Below are positions 17,734 through 26,718 of a stretch of 64,000 nt of DNA, in pieces. The translations under genes were made by a program, and so were the position numbers. Each line of letters starts with the position of its first letter. Within the stretch, counting starts at the first letter, position 1. The notes beneath the pieces are model-generated. The model was not told the DNA's origin. It did no database searches and saw only the letters and a list, made by a program, of their open reading frames with translations. Source of the stretch: Oleisolibacter albus (GTDB taxonomy: Bacteria > Pseudomonadota > Alphaproteobacteria > Azospirillales > Azospirillaceae); assembly GCF_003336875.1 (NCBI RefSeq), contig NZ_QGNJ01000008.1, positions 175,536 to 239,535 of the forward strand. The letters are read 5' to 3'.

Positions 17734-18645
17734 ATGATGGATGCGCGCATGGACAGCACGGATCTGGGCTTCTTCCTGGCCGTCGTGGATGAGGGGGGCG
17801 TCACCGCCGCCGCCCGCCGGCTGAACTGCGTGCAGTCCAATGTCACGGCCCGGATCCGCGGGCTGGAGGCGGCCCTCGGCACGCCGCTGTTCCACCGCAG
17901 CGGCCGCAATCTCGTGCTCAGCCGCGCCGGCGAGGTGCTGCTGCCCCAGGCCCGGCGTGTGGTGGCGGCCCTGGCGGATGCGCGGGCGGCACTGCGGGAT
18001 CTGCGCAACCCGGCCTCCCCCTGCGGGCCGCTGGCCATCGGCAGCATGGAGACCACGGCGGCCGTCCGCCTTCCGACGGTGCTGGCCAGCTTCCACCGCG
18101 CCTTTCCGGCGGTGGAACTGTCGCTGCAGACCGGGGCCACCGGTCCGCTGCTGGCCGACGTTCTGGGTTATCGGCTGGATGCGGCCTTCGTCGCCGGCCC
18201 CGTGGACCATCCCGACCTGGAGATGCTGGCGATGGGCGAGGAAGAGATGATGCTGGCCACGGCGATGGAGGTCGGCGGCCTGTCCCAGGCCCTGCATGCC
18301 GCCGACCTGCGCATCCTGGCCTTCCGCCGGGGCTGCGCCTATCGCGAGCGGCAGGAGGGCTTGCTGGCCGCCCTCGACATCCGCCATGCGCGGGTCCAGG
18401 AGTTCGGCACGCTGGACGGCATCATCGGCGGGGTGGCCGCCGGCATCGGCGTGGCCCTGCTGCCCCGCGCCTCGGTCGAAGGCTCCCGCCTGCACGCATC
18501 GGTGCGGCTGCACCCCGTCCCACCGCCCTGGGATCTGGCGCCGACCCTGCTGGTCCGGCGCCGTGACACCACCCTGACCGGCGCGCTGGCCCGCTTCATC
18601 GACCATGCCCGTCTGGGCTGGCAGCAGGCCGCACGCGCGGCCTGA
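17734..18645 (+). CDS. LysR-family transcriptional regulator
   Basis: A 303-aa regulator with an N-terminal winged helix-turn-helix (FFLAVVDEGGVTAAARRLNCVQSNVTARIRGLEAALG, split here for description as the recognition block around residues 10-45) and a C-terminal effector-binding domain from about residue 90. It is divergent from the MFS-GST pair and shares its 68-bp promoter region, the usual arrangement for a LysR protein controlling its neighbour. Starts at 17734, 17737 and 17749 are all possible; the last gives MDSTDLGFFL, the most typical N-terminus. The inducer is unknown. Confidence 0.9.
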   Translation: MMDARMDSTDLGFFLAVVDEGGVTAAARRLNCVQSNVTARIRGLEAALGTPLFHRSGRNLVLSRAGEVLLPQARRVVAALADARAALRDLRNPASPCGPLAIGSMETTAAVRLPTVLASFHRAFPAVELSLQTGATGPLLADVLGYRLDAAFVAGPVDHPDLEMLAMGEEEMMLATAMEVGGLSQALHAADLRILAFRRGCAYRERQEGLLAALDIRHARVQEFGTLDGIIGGVAAGIGVALLPRASVEGSRLHASVRLHPVPPPWDLAPTLLVRRRDTTLTGALARFIDHARLGWQQAARAA

Positions 18646-18660
18646 CCGGGCTGTTCCGGG

Positions 18661-19713
18661 TCAGCGGCTGTCCAGCTTGATCTCGATGCGGCGGTTGCGG
18701 GCCAGCGCCTCGGGACTGCTGGCGTTGTCCAGCGGCTGGAACTCGCCGAAGCCGGTGGCGGCCAGCCGTTCCGGCGCAATGCCCTGCTGCACCAGGAAGC
18801 GCACGACCGAGATGGCGCGGGCCGTGGACAGTTCCCAATTGCTGGCGAAGCGGTCGGTCTTGATCGGCACCACATCGGTGTGGCCGTCGATGCGCAGAAT
18901 CCAGTTCAGGTCCTGCGGCAGCGTGGCGGCGATCTGCTTCAGCGTCGCGGCCAGCGCCGCCAGGCGCTGGCGCCCGCCATCGCCAAGCTCGGCGCTGCCG
19001 CTCTCGAACAGCAGTTCCGACTGGAAGACGAAGCGGTCGCCGACGATGCGCACATCCTCGCGGTTGCCCAGCAGCTCGCGCAGGCGGCCGAAGAATTCGG
19101 AGCGGAAGCGGGCCAGTTCCGCCACCTTGCCGGCCAGGGCGGCGTTCAGCCGCTTGCCCAGATCGGCGATCTGGACGTCCTGTTCCTTGGCCTTCTTCTC
19201 CGATGCGTCCAGAAGCTGGGACAGCTCGGCCAGCTGCTGGCGCAGGGCGGCGATCTGCTGGTTCAGCAGATCGACCTGGGCCTTGGCCTCGGCGCTGACC
19301 TGCCGTTCCGCCTCAAGCTCGCCCTGGCGCTGCTGCACCGTGTCGCCCAGCTGGGTCAGGCGTCCGGCCAGCTGGTCGCGCTCGGCCCCCAGGGCGTTCA
19401 GCTGCGATTGCAGCTGCTCGTTGCTGGACAGGGTGGCGCGCAGCCGGTCGGTCAGGCTGGTGATGTCGGCCTGCAGCTTGGCCGAATTGTCCTTTTCCAG
19501 CGCCAGCAGGTCGGCCAGCTGGGCGATGCGGCTGTTCAGCTGCGCCAGCTCGCGGTCGCGCCCCTGCAGGGCCGTGGACAGATAGAACTGCGCCACGACG
19601 AAGACCATCAGCAGGAAGACCACGACCATGATCAGGCTGGACAGGGCGTCCACCCAGCCCGGCCAGACATCGACGGCAGTGCTGCGCCCGCCGCGCCGAC
19701 TCCAGGCCGCCAT
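18661..19713 (-). CDS. MotB-like peptidoglycan-binding protein
   Basis: A 350-aa inner-membrane protein with one N-terminal membrane helix (about residues 23-46), a long coiled coil (about 50-200) and a C-terminal OmpA/MotB peptidoglycan-binding domain (about 215-345, with LFESGSAELG and RIDGHTDVVP). An Asp at position 22 sits at the start of the helix in WVDALSSLIMVV, where flagellar MotB carries its proton-binding Asp. It follows a MotA/TolQ-like gene 36 bp upstream, so the two probably form an ion-driven stator-like complex. No flagellar genes adjoin it, so a non-flagellar role in the envelope is likely but unproven. Confidence 0.8.
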   Translation of the reverse strand: MAAWSRRGGRSTAVDVWPGWVDALSSLIMVVVFLLMVFVVAQFYLSTALQGRDRELAQLNSRIAQLADLLALEKDNSAKLQADITSLTDRLRATLSSNEQLQSQLNALGAERDQLAGRLTQLGDTVQQRQGELEAERQVSAEAKAQVDLLNQQIAALRQQLAELSQLLDASEKKAKEQDVQIADLGKRLNAALAGKVAELARFRSEFFGRLRELLGNREDVRIVGDRFVFQSELLFESGSAELGDGGRQRLAALAATLKQIAATLPQDLNWILRIDGHTDVVPIKTDRFASNWELSTARAISVVRFLVQQGIAPERLAATGFGEFQPLDNASSPEALARNRRIEIKLDSR

Positions 19714-19749
19714 CTCAGGCTCCCTTCCGACCGAGGTGCCGCACGGTCC

Positions 19750-20955
19750 TCACTCCCCCTCGCCCAGCGCGGCGATGGTGCGGGCCAGGATCTTGATCTC
19801 GTTGCGGATCTCCTGGGTGCTCTGGATCCGGCCCTGGCTGGTTTCCTCCAGCAGGCGGGCGGTATAAAGCTCCAGATTGCGGATATGGGTGCGCGTGGCC
19901 TCGTCGATGCCGAAGCTGCCGCCGCCGGCCAGGGCGTCGGCCAGCCGTTGCAGCACCGGCCGCATCTCCAGATTGCTTTCCGCCAGCCGCACCATCAGCT
20001 GCTGCTCCGTGCGCATCTGGTCGGTCAGGGTCGACAACCGCTCGGTCAGCTGCATCAGCTGGGCATTGTGGGTGCGGCGCCCCTCCTCGGCGGCGGCCAT
20101 GGTGTATTGCAGCCGCTCGATATTCTCGGCCGAGGTCTCCAGCAGGGCCTGGATATAGGCGGGGACCGACCCGCCCTCCCCCGTCTCGGCGATGGCGCCG
20201 GACGACAGGCGCGTCGCCCCGGACAGCCAGTCCTCCAGATCGGTATAGAAGCGGTTCTGCGCCTGCGACGCCTGCAACTCCAGGAACCCCAGCACCAGCG
20301 ACCCGGCCAGACCGAACAGCGAGGAGCTGAAGGCGGTGCCCATGCCGCTCAAGGGCGCGGCCAGACCCTGTTGCAGGGTGGAGAAGACGCTGCCCACGTC
20401 ATTGTTGTCGAAGCTGAGGCCGGCGATGACGCCGCCGATGGACGACACCGTGTGCAGCAGGCCCCAGAAGGTGCCGAGCAGGCCCAGGAAGATCAGCAGA
20501 CCGATGAGATAGCGGCTGATCTCCCGGCTTTCGTCCAGGCGGGCGCCGACACCGTCCAGCAGCGAGCGGGTGGCCACGGCCGACAGGGTGAAGCGCCCCA
20601 GCCGCTCGCCCAGCATGCGCGCCATGGGTGCCAGCAGGCGCGGCTCCGCCGCAGGCGGCTGTCCGGCCCGGAAGCCCTCCAGCCAGTCCACCTCCGGCCG
20701 CAGCATCAGCACTTGGCGGAAGATGAAGACGATGCCCATGAACTCGGCGAACAGGATCAGCCCGTTCAGGCCGGGATTGGCCAGGAAGGCATGGCTGATG
20801 GCCGGGAACAGCACCGCCACCACGGCGGCGACGATGGCCAGGAACGCCACCATCCGGGTCAGATAGCGCTGGGGCCGCGACATGGCCGCCGGCGTGGCAG
20901 GCGCAGGGTCACCGGGGTCGGCCGGCCGGCGCCGGTCTGCGGTCAGGCTGGTCAT
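19750..20955 (-). CDS. MotA/TolQ/ExbB-family proton channel protein
   Basis: A 401-aa inner-membrane protein with helices at about 35-57, 63-83, 148-170 and 201-227. The second pair contains the family signature GLLGTFWGLLHTVSSI and GMGTAFSSSLFGLAGSL. The C-terminal 170 residues are hydrophilic, predicted helical and cytoplasmic, longer than in TolQ or ExbB. Its start overlaps the stop of the upstream OmpA-domain gene by 4 bp and it precedes the MotB-like gene. It is likely the channel subunit of a proton-driven envelope complex. Not flagellar MotA by context. Confidence 0.82.
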   Translation of the reverse strand: MTSLTADRRRPADPGDPAPATPAAMSRPQRYLTRMVAFLAIVAAVVAVLFPAISHAFLANPGLNGLILFAEFMGIVFIFRQVLMLRPEVDWLEGFRAGQPPAAEPRLLAPMARMLGERLGRFTLSAVATRSLLDGVGARLDESREISRYLIGLLIFLGLLGTFWGLLHTVSSIGGVIAGLSFDNNDVGSVFSTLQQGLAAPLSGMGTAFSSSLFGLAGSLVLGFLELQASQAQNRFYTDLEDWLSGATRLSSGAIAETGEGGSVPAYIQALLETSAENIERLQYTMAAAEEGRRTHNAQLMQLTERLSTLTDQMRTEQQLMVRLAESNLEMRPVLQRLADALAGGGSFGIDEATRTHIRNLELYTARLLEETSQGRIQSTQEIRNEIKILARTIAALGEGE

Positions 20956-21554
20956 GGGCGGAACACCAGATCCACACGGTCGGAGTCGGGGGTGCCGGTG
21001 GGCACGGTCTGGGCAAAGACGATCAGGCGCGTCGGCTCGATCCCCTTGGCCACCAGTTGGGTGCGCACGGCGCGGGCCCGCAGCAGGGCCAACCGGCGCC
21101 CCTCGCCCACGCGGTCGGCACGCGACGGGGCCTGTGCATGCAGTTCCAGCCGCTCCGCCGGCTGTGCCTTCAGCCGCGCCACCACATCGGCCAGCAGCGG
21201 CGCCGCCTCGGCCGGCGGCGTGTCGCTGCCGCCGGGGAAGGCCAGAGCCACGCTGTCCTTGCCCCGCAGAGACGCGGGCACGCTGCCGCTGGCCGGCGCC
21301 ACCGTGCGCTCGGGCGGCAGGGCCGCCAGCGGAGCCGGCGGGATGTCGGACAGGTCGGGCGGCGGCGGGATCACCTGCTCGCCCAGATTGGGAGGCGGCG
21401 GCGCCTGCACATGGGCAGGCGGAGCGCTGCGCTGCGCCGGGGCGGGGATACCGCTGGGGGACGCCTGCCCCGCGGCCTGCGCCGTCAGCAGCAGGCTGGA
21501 GAACAGCGCGGCACCCGCCGCGGCAATGGTTCGGGTCTTGGTCACGGCCGCCAT
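20952..21554 (-). CDS. Secreted OmpA-domain protein
   Basis: A 200-aa protein with a Sec signal peptide (about residues 1-26, ending in AQAAG), a Pro-rich linker to about residue 75 and a C-terminal OmpA-like domain with LELHAQAPSRAD and RARAVRTQLVAKGIEPTRL. It is therefore expected in the periplasm bound to peptidoglycan. The ATG at 21554 is chosen over the in-frame ATGs at 21581 and 21638 because GAAGG lies 5 bp before it. The gene overlaps the MotA-like gene by 4 bp, indicating a coupled three-gene module. Confidence 0.75.
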   Translation of the reverse strand: MAAVTKTRTIAAAGAALFSSLLLTAQAAGQASPSGIPAPAQRSAPPAHVQAPPPPNLGEQVIPPPPDLSDIPPAPLAALPPERTVAPASGSVPASLRGKDSVALAFPGGSDTPPAEAAPLLADVVARLKAQPAERLELHAQAPSRADRVGEGRRLALLRARAVRTQLVAKGIEPTRLIVFAQTVPTGTPDSDRVDLVFRP

Positions 21555-21617
21555 CAGAGCCTTCAATTGTGGCCCCAGCATGTCGGGCCGCAACGGTTCG
21601 GATGCCGCGACCTTACT

Positions 21618-21655
21618 GGAGGGGGCGTGGGGGAACAACCCCGCATGCCCCCTCC
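21618..21655 (-). terminator. Hairpin after suhB
   Basis: Perfect 9-bp outer stem (21618-21626 with 21647-21655) plus inner G/C pairing, 8 bp after the suhB stop. There is no T-run, so it may stabilise or attenuate the message rather than end it. Confidence 0.45.
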
Positions 21656-21663
21656 GGCGCGGA

Positions 21664-22500
21664 TCAGGACTTGGCGGGGGCCGGCGCCGGGGCAGCCGCC
21701 TTCGGCTTCACCGCGTCGCGCAGGATCACCGACAGCTGGCCGTGGATATGCGGATTGCCGGCCAGCACCGACGAGCCGGAGGCCGGGTTCTTGCCCGGAC
21801 CGATCTCGCTGACGAAGCCGCCGGCCTCGGACACCAGCAGCACGCCGGCGGCCACATCCCAGGGCTTCAGGTCCGTCTCGAAATAGCCGTCGAAGCGCCC
21901 GGCCGCGGTATAGGCCAGATCCAGGGCGGCGGAGCCGAAGCGGCGCACCCCGGCGACCTTGGTCATGACGGCTTCCAGCTGCACCAGGAACTTGCCGGCA
22001 TTGCCGTGGCCCTTGAAGGGGATGCCGGTGGCGATCAGGCTGTCGCCCAGCTCGCGCCGGCCGGACACGCGCAGGCGGCGGTGGTTCAGGAAGGTGCCGC
22101 CGCCCTTCTCCGCCCAGAACATCTCGTCATGCACGGGCTCGTAGACGACGCCGGCCACGATCTCCCCGTCCTTTTCCAGGGCGATGGAGATGGCCCAATG
22201 CGGCAGGCCGTGCAGGAAGTTGGTGGTTCCGTCCAGCGGATCGACGATGAAACGGTGCGACGGGTCCTTGCCCTTGACCTCGCCCGTCTCCTCCATCAGC
22301 AGCCCGTAATCGGGGCGGGCCTTCTGCAGCTCCTCGCGCACGATGCGCTCGGCCTTCTGGTCGGCGGTGGACACGAAGTCCGAGGGACCCTTGCGGGAAA
22401 CCTGCAGCTGCTCCACCTCGCCGAAGTCGCGCAGGATGGCCTTGCCGGCCTTCTCCGCCGCACGGGTCATGACGTTGAGGATGGCCGAACGGGCTGCCAT
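21664..22500 (-). CDS. suhB: Inositol monophosphatase family protein (SuhB-like)
   Basis: Mg-dependent phosphatase of the inositol monophosphatase superfamily; in E. coli SuhB also joins ribosomal RNA antitermination complexes. The 278-aa product shows the three metal-site motifs: EETGE (about residue 72), DPLDGTTNF (about 88-96) and WDVAAG (about 214-219). The ATG at 22500 is preceded by GGAG and begins MAARSAILNVM, the usual start; the longer frame overlaps the efp 3' region. A C-terminal Pro/Ala/Lys tail of about 15 residues is unusual. It lies between efp and the OmpA-MotA-OmpA genes on the same strand. Confidence 0.9.
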   Translation of the reverse strand: MAARSAILNVMTRAAEKAGKAILRDFGEVEQLQVSRKGPSDFVSTADQKAERIVREELQKARPDYGLLMEETGEVKGKDPSHRFIVDPLDGTTNFLHGLPHWAISIALEKDGEIVAGVVYEPVHDEMFWAEKGGGTFLNHRRLRVSGRRELGDSLIATGIPFKGHGNAGKFLVQLEAVMTKVAGVRRFGSAALDLAYTAAGRFDGYFETDLKPWDVAAGVLLVSEAGGFVSEIGPGKNPASGSSVLAGNPHIHGQLSVILRDAVKPKAAAPAPAPAKS

Positions 22501-22538
22501 GGAAATCGCTCCACTTGTTTCAAGACCGGAAATGAAGA

Positions 22539-22561
22539 CGCCCGCGCGGGACACGCGGGCG
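22539..22561 (-). terminator. Possible terminator between efp and suhB
   Basis: 8-bp G/C stem (22539-22546 with 22554-22561); the minus strand then reads TCTTCATTT. A 12-bp tandem duplication (GATACTCGACC-type) lies just upstream. Confidence 0.35.
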
Positions 22562-22698
22562 CCGGATACTCGACCAGATACTCGACCTGACAGTCGGCAG
22601 GCCGTCGGGGTCGCCCCCGGGCACTCCTGCTGGAAAGCGGAAGCGGACAGCGTCCCTGGAGGACCGGCCCCCGGGACATGGTCCGCTTGCCCGCGGCC

Positions 22699-23265
22699 TC
22701 AGTCCTTGGCGCGCTCCAGATACTCGCCCGTCTCGATGTTCACGACGATGCGGGTGCCGGCCTCGATGTGGGGCGGAACCAGCACGCGGGCGCCGTTCTC
22801 CAGCAGCGCGGGCTTGTAGGAGGAGGAGGCGGTCTGGCCCTTCACCACCGGGTCGGCCTCGGTGATGGTCAGGGTCGTGGTCTGCGGCAGCTCCACGGTC
22901 AGGGGCGTGCCCTCGAAGGACTGCACCACCACTTCCATGCCGTCCTGCAGGAAGATCTTGCCATCGCCGATCAGCTCACCCGGAATGGTGACCTGCTCGA
23001 AGCTTTCCTTGTCCATAAAGGTGTACTGGTCGCCCTCGGCGAACAGGAAGGTCATCTCGTGATCGTCGAGGCGGGCACGCTCGACGGACTCGCCGGTGCG
23101 GAAGCGCTCGATGTTCTTGTTGCCGGTCTTCACGTCCTTCATCTCAAGCTGGATGAAGGCGCCACCCTTGCCAGGCTGCACGATCTGCGTGCCGGTGATG
23201 ACGTACAGCTTGCCGTTATGCTCAAGGATGTGGCCCTTGCGCATGGTGTTCGCGTTGACCTTCAT
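22699..23265 (-). CDS. efp: Translation elongation factor P
   Basis: EF-P relieves ribosome stalling at proline runs. The 188-aa product has the KOW-like N-terminal domain and two OB domains, with PGKGGAF placing the modifiable lysine at residue 33. That lysine fits beta-lysylation by the EpmA encoded at 13706-14779. The C-terminus (GTRIVVNIETGEYLERAK) is canonical. It heads a minus-strand gene series with suhB and the MotA-like module. A promoter-like element lies at 23305-23333. Confidence 0.97.
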   Translation of the reverse strand: MKVNANTMRKGHILEHNGKLYVITGTQIVQPGKGGAFIQLEMKDVKTGNKNIERFRTGESVERARLDDHEMTFLFAEGDQYTFMDKESFEQVTIPGELIGDGKIFLQDGMEVVVQSFEGTPLTVELPQTTTLTITEADPVVKGQTASSSYKPALLENGARVLVPPHIEAGTRIVVNIETGEYLERAKD

Positions 23266-23304
23266 GGCACTCTTCTCAACAGTAGGAGTCCGAAAACGGC
23301 GCGG

Positions 23305-23333
23305 AACCTACCAGCTTGGCCGCAGCCCTGCAA
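23305..23333 (-). promoter_or_regulatory. Possible promoter of efp
   Basis: Minus-strand TTGCAG (23333-23328), a 17-bp spacer and TAGGTT (23310-23305), about 33 nt before the predicted leader reaches the efp start. Confidence 0.4.
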
Positions 23334-23610
23334 ATCCCTTGTCCCGTTTTCCGCCGCATAGGCAACCGGCGGGCGATGCAAACGTTGCCGCCCCCCCATC
23401 GGGGCCGCACCTCCCGCCTCCGGGCAGAAACTGCCCTCTTTCCCGGATTTTCAGCGATTTCATGCTGTTGTCCCTGTCTCCCGCCCCACATGCGCTTGAT
23501 GCCCGCGGGGGCCTCGGATACGGTTCAGTCCCAAGACCGGCAACAATCAGCCCCGATGCAGAAAGGGCAAGGCCGGAAGACCGCGCAGGGCGGCAAACGG
23601 GTGGGGTTTC

Positions 23611-24543
23611 ATGGACAGTGCTGTCGCGCTGGGGACATTTCTCCAGCACCTGATCAATGGCCTCACCTTGGGGGCCATCTACGGGTTGATCGCCATCGGC
23701 TATACGATGGTGTACGGCATCATCCGCATGATCAATTTCGCCCATGGCGAAATCTACATGATCGGCGCCTTCGTCGGCGTGACCGGCTTCACCCTGCTGT
23801 CGGCGGCCGGCGTCGGCTCGGTGGCGCTGGGACTGCTGGCGGTGCTGGTGGTCTCCATCCTGTTCACGGCGGCCTATGGCTGGACCGTGGAGCGGGTGGC
23901 CTACCGCCCGTTGCGCGGGGCACCGAAGCTGGCGCCGCTGATCAGCGCCATCGGCATGTCCATCCTGCTGCAGAACTACGTCATGCTGACCCAGGGTGCC
24001 CGGCCGAAGCCGCTTCAGCCCGTTCTGGTCGGTGGCCTCACCCTGTGGCGGGGTGAGAATTTCGACCTGTCCATCAGCTACATCCAGCTGTTCATCATGC
24101 TGCTGACGCTGGTGCTGATGCTGGGCTTCACCCAGCTGATCCAGCGCACGCCGCTGGGCCGGGCACAGCGCGCCTGCGAGCAGGACCGCACCATGGCGGC
24201 GCTTCTGGGCATCAATGTGGACCGCACCATCAGCCTGACCTTCGTCATGGGCGCCAGCCTGGCCGCCGTGGCCGGCGTGCTGGTGACCATGTATTACGGC
24301 GTCATCGACTTCTTCATCGGCTTCCTGGCCGGCATGAAGGCCTTCACCGCCGCCGTGCTGGGCGGTATCGGCAGCCTGCCCGGCGCCATGCTGGGCGGCG
24401 TGCTGATCGGGCTGATCGAGGCGTTCTTCACCGGCTATGTCTCCGGTGCTTACAAGGATGTGGCGGCGTTCAGCGTGCTGATCCTGGTGCTGGTGCTGCG
24501 TCCCACCGGCCTGCTGGGCCGCCCCGACATCGAGAAGGTGTGA
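23611..24543 (+). CDS. livH: Branched-chain amino acid ABC transporter permease LivH
   Basis: Inner-membrane permease of the HAAT-type ABC uptake systems for Leu/Ile/Val or related amino acids. The 310-aa protein has about eight hydrophobic helices and the family motifs GAIYGLIAIGYTMVYGII and INFAHGEIYM near the N-terminus and EQDRTMAALLGI in the cytoplasmic coupling loop. It starts a four-gene operon, with livM two bases downstream of its stop codon. No periplasmic binding protein gene lies beside it in the window, so the substrate-binding subunit must be encoded elsewhere, and actual specificity is not certain. Confidence 0.93.
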   Translation: MDSAVALGTFLQHLINGLTLGAIYGLIAIGYTMVYGIIRMINFAHGEIYMIGAFVGVTGFTLLSAAGVGSVALGLLAVLVVSILFTAAYGWTVERVAYRPLRGAPKLAPLISAIGMSILLQNYVMLTQGARPKPLQPVLVGGLTLWRGENFDLSISYIQLFIMLLTLVLMLGFTQLIQRTPLGRAQRACEQDRTMAALLGINVDRTISLTFVMGASLAAVAGVLVTMYYGVIDFFIGFLAGMKAFTAAVLGGIGSLPGAMLGGVLIGLIEAFFTGYVSGAYKDVAAFSVLILVLVLRPTGLLGRPDIEKV

Positions 24544-24544
24544 G

Positions 24545-25861
24545 ATGGCGTCCACGATCATCGCGCGCCTGCCGGCCCGTCTCCGGGATGCGGCGCTGGC
24601 CGCCCTGCTGGCCCTGGTTCTGGGCATCCCCTTCATCGGCCTCCAGACCCTCAGCACCGACCAGGGGCTGGCCATCGGCACCCGCTGGCCCTGGCTGCTG
24701 GCCGCAGCGGCCGTCATCTTCGCCGGACGGCTGCTGTTCGCCATCCTGGCCGATCTGCTGGCCGAGCGGCGGCGGACGGCAAGGGCGGGCCGCTCCCTGG
24801 TGTCGGAGGCCCTGGCCGGGCGGTTGACCCGCGGCTTCGGCATCGGCGCCGCCCTGTTCGCCCTCACCCTGCCCTTCCTGCCCTTCAGCGACCGCTATGT
24901 GCTGGATATCGGCATGACGGCGCTGATCTACATCCTGCTGGGCATGGGCTTGAACGTGACGGTGGGGCTGGCGGGCCTGCTGGATCTGGGCTTCGTCGCC
25001 TTCTATGCCATCGGCGCCTACACCTTCGCCCTGCTGTCGAAGTTCTTCGGCTTCGGCTTCTGGCTCAGCCTGCCGCTGTCGGGTCTGGTGGCGGCAAGCT
25101 TCGGGGTGCTGCTGAGCCTGCCGATCCTGCGTCTGCGCGGCGACTATCTCGCCATCGTCACCCTGGGCTTCGGTGAGATCACCCGCATCATCCTCCTGAA
25201 CTGGCAGAGCCTGACCGGCGGCCCCAACGGTGTCTCCGGCATTCCGCGGCCCAGCCTGTTCGGACTGAGCTTCGACCGCCGCCCGCCCGAGGGGTTGGGC
25301 AGCTTCCACGAGGTCACGGGCATCGCCTTCAGCGGCGAGCACCGGCTGATGTTCCTCTATTTCGTCGCCCTGGGGCTGGTGCTGGTGGCCAGCTGGGGCG
25401 TCTGGCGCCTGCGCCACCTGCCCATCGGCCGCTCCTGGGAAGCCCTGCGCGAGGATGAGATCGCCTGCCGCTCGCTGGGCATCAATCCCACGGCCAGCAA
25501 GGTCTCGGCCTATGCCACCGGCGCCTTTCTCGGCGGTCTGGCCGGCTGCTTCTTCGCGGCACGCCAGGGCTTCGTCAGCCCGGAGAGCTTCACCTTCATC
25601 GAAAGCGCCCTGATCCTGGCCATCGTCGTGCTGGGCGGCATGGGCAGCCAGATCGGTGTCGTCATCGCCGCCCTGTTCATCGTGCTGCTGCCGGAATTCG
25701 CCCGCGACTTCGCGGATTACCGCATGCTGATCTTCGGCGCGGCCATGATCCTCATCATGATCTGGCGGCCCCAGGGGCTGCTGTCGAACCGGGAACCGAC
25801 CCTGCGCCTGGCGGGCCGTTCCGCCGCCGGGGATTCAGCCGCCAAGGAGGCCACGCCATGA
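24545..25861 (+). CDS. livM: Branched-chain amino acid ABC transporter permease LivM
   Basis: Second permease of the Liv system. At 438 aa it carries an N-terminal extension of about 110 residues with two extra hydrophobic segments before the conserved core (GMGLNVTVGLAGLLDLGFVAFYAIGAY). The cytoplasmic coupling loop is REDEIACRSLGINPT. Its start lies immediately after the livH stop codon and its end overlaps livG by 4 bp. The long N-terminus is typical of the larger LivM class. Confidence 0.92.
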   Translation: MASTIIARLPARLRDAALAALLALVLGIPFIGLQTLSTDQGLAIGTRWPWLLAAAAVIFAGRLLFAILADLLAERRRTARAGRSLVSEALAGRLTRGFGIGAALFALTLPFLPFSDRYVLDIGMTALIYILLGMGLNVTVGLAGLLDLGFVAFYAIGAYTFALLSKFFGFGFWLSLPLSGLVAASFGVLLSLPILRLRGDYLAIVTLGFGEITRIILLNWQSLTGGPNGVSGIPRPSLFGLSFDRRPPEGLGSFHEVTGIAFSGEHRLMFLYFVALGLVLVASWGVWRLRHLPIGRSWEALREDEIACRSLGINPTASKVSAYATGAFLGGLAGCFFAARQGFVSPESFTFIESALILAIVVLGGMGSQIGVVIAALFIVLLPEFARDFADYRMLIFGAAMILIMIWRPQGLLSNREPTLRLAGRSAAGDSAAKEATP

Positions 25862-26718
25862 CCGCCCCCCTGCTGGAGGTCAGCGGCCTGACCATGCGCT
25901 TCGGCGGCCTCGTGGCCGTCGATGGCGTCGGCCTCACCGCCCAGACCGGTGCCATCACCGCGCTGATCGGTCCCAACGGGGCCGGCAAGACCACCATCTT
26001 CAACTGCCTGACCGGCTTCTACCGGCCGACGGCCGGCCGGCTGCTGCTGCGCCATCCGGACCAGGGAGAGATCGAATTGCAGCGTCTGCCGGGCTATCAA
26101 GTGGCGCGGCACGGGGTGGTGCGCACCTTCCAGAACATCCGCCTGTTCCCGCGCATGACCGTGCTGGAAAACCTGATGGTGGCCCAGCATGTGGAGCTGA
26201 TGCCGAAATCCGGCTTCTCCGTGGCCGGGCTGCTGGGGCTGGCGGGCTGGCGCGCGGCGGAAAATGCCGCCATCGACCGGGCCCGCTTCTGGATCGAGCG
26301 GCTGGACCTGACCGCCGTGGCCGATGAGGAGGCGGGCAACCTCTCCTATGGCATGCAGCGCCGGGTGGAGATCGCCCGCGCCATGAGCACCCGGCCCCTG
26401 CTGCTCTGCCTGGACGAGCCGGCGGCCGGCCTCAACCCGCGCGAGACGGCGGCCCTGGGCCAGCTTCTGCTGGGCATCCGCCAGGAGTTCGGCATCGGCA
26501 TCCTGCTGATCGAGCATGACATGAGCCTGATCATGGGCATTTCCGACCGCATCCATGTGGTGGAGTACGGGCGCAAGATCGCCGAGGGCACGCCCGCCGA
26601 GATCCGCAGCGACGAGCGCGTGATCAAGGCCTATCTCGGCGAACCGGAGGAGGAGGAGATGCCGGCCGAGGTGGCCCAGGATCTGGCGCAGGACCTGTCG
26701 CAGGAGACCCGGCCATGA
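25858..26718 (+). CDS. livG: Branched-chain amino acid ABC transporter ATPase LivG
   Basis: Cytoplasmic ATPase subunit, 286 aa. Walker A GPNGAGKTT (about residues 38-46), signature LSYGMQRRVEIARA, Walker B LLCLDEPAAGLNP and the H-loop IEHDM are all present. The LivG-type insertion between Walker A and the signature (RTFQNIRLFPRMTVLENLM) is clear. The C-terminus has an acidic, glutamate/glutamine-rich tail. Start and stop both overlap neighbours by 4 bp, consistent with tight translational coupling in livHMGF. Confidence 0.95.
   Translation: MTAPLLEVSGLTMRFGGLVAVDGVGLTAQTGAITALIGPNGAGKTTIFNCLTGFYRPTAGRLLLRHPDQGEIELQRLPGYQVARHGVVRTFQNIRLFPRMTVLENLMVAQHVELMPKSGFSVAGLLGLAGWRAAENAAIDRARFWIERLDLTAVADEEAGNLSYGMQRRVEIARAMSTRPLLLCLDEPAAGLNPRETAALGQLLLGIRQEFGIGILLIEHDMSLIMGISDRIHVVEYGRKIAEGTPAEIRSDERVIKAYLGEPEEEEMPAEVAQDLAQDLSQETRP

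Noticed and set aside
18880..22590. A 1236-codon plus-strand open frame antisense to the MotA-like genes and suhB
   Set aside because: It is Gln/Gly/Arg/Ala-rich low complexity created by high GC; the minus strand carries recognisable families throughout.
23500..23540. TTGATG-N17-TACGGT as a livH promoter
   Set aside because: Only two of six -10 positions match, so it is below what I would call.
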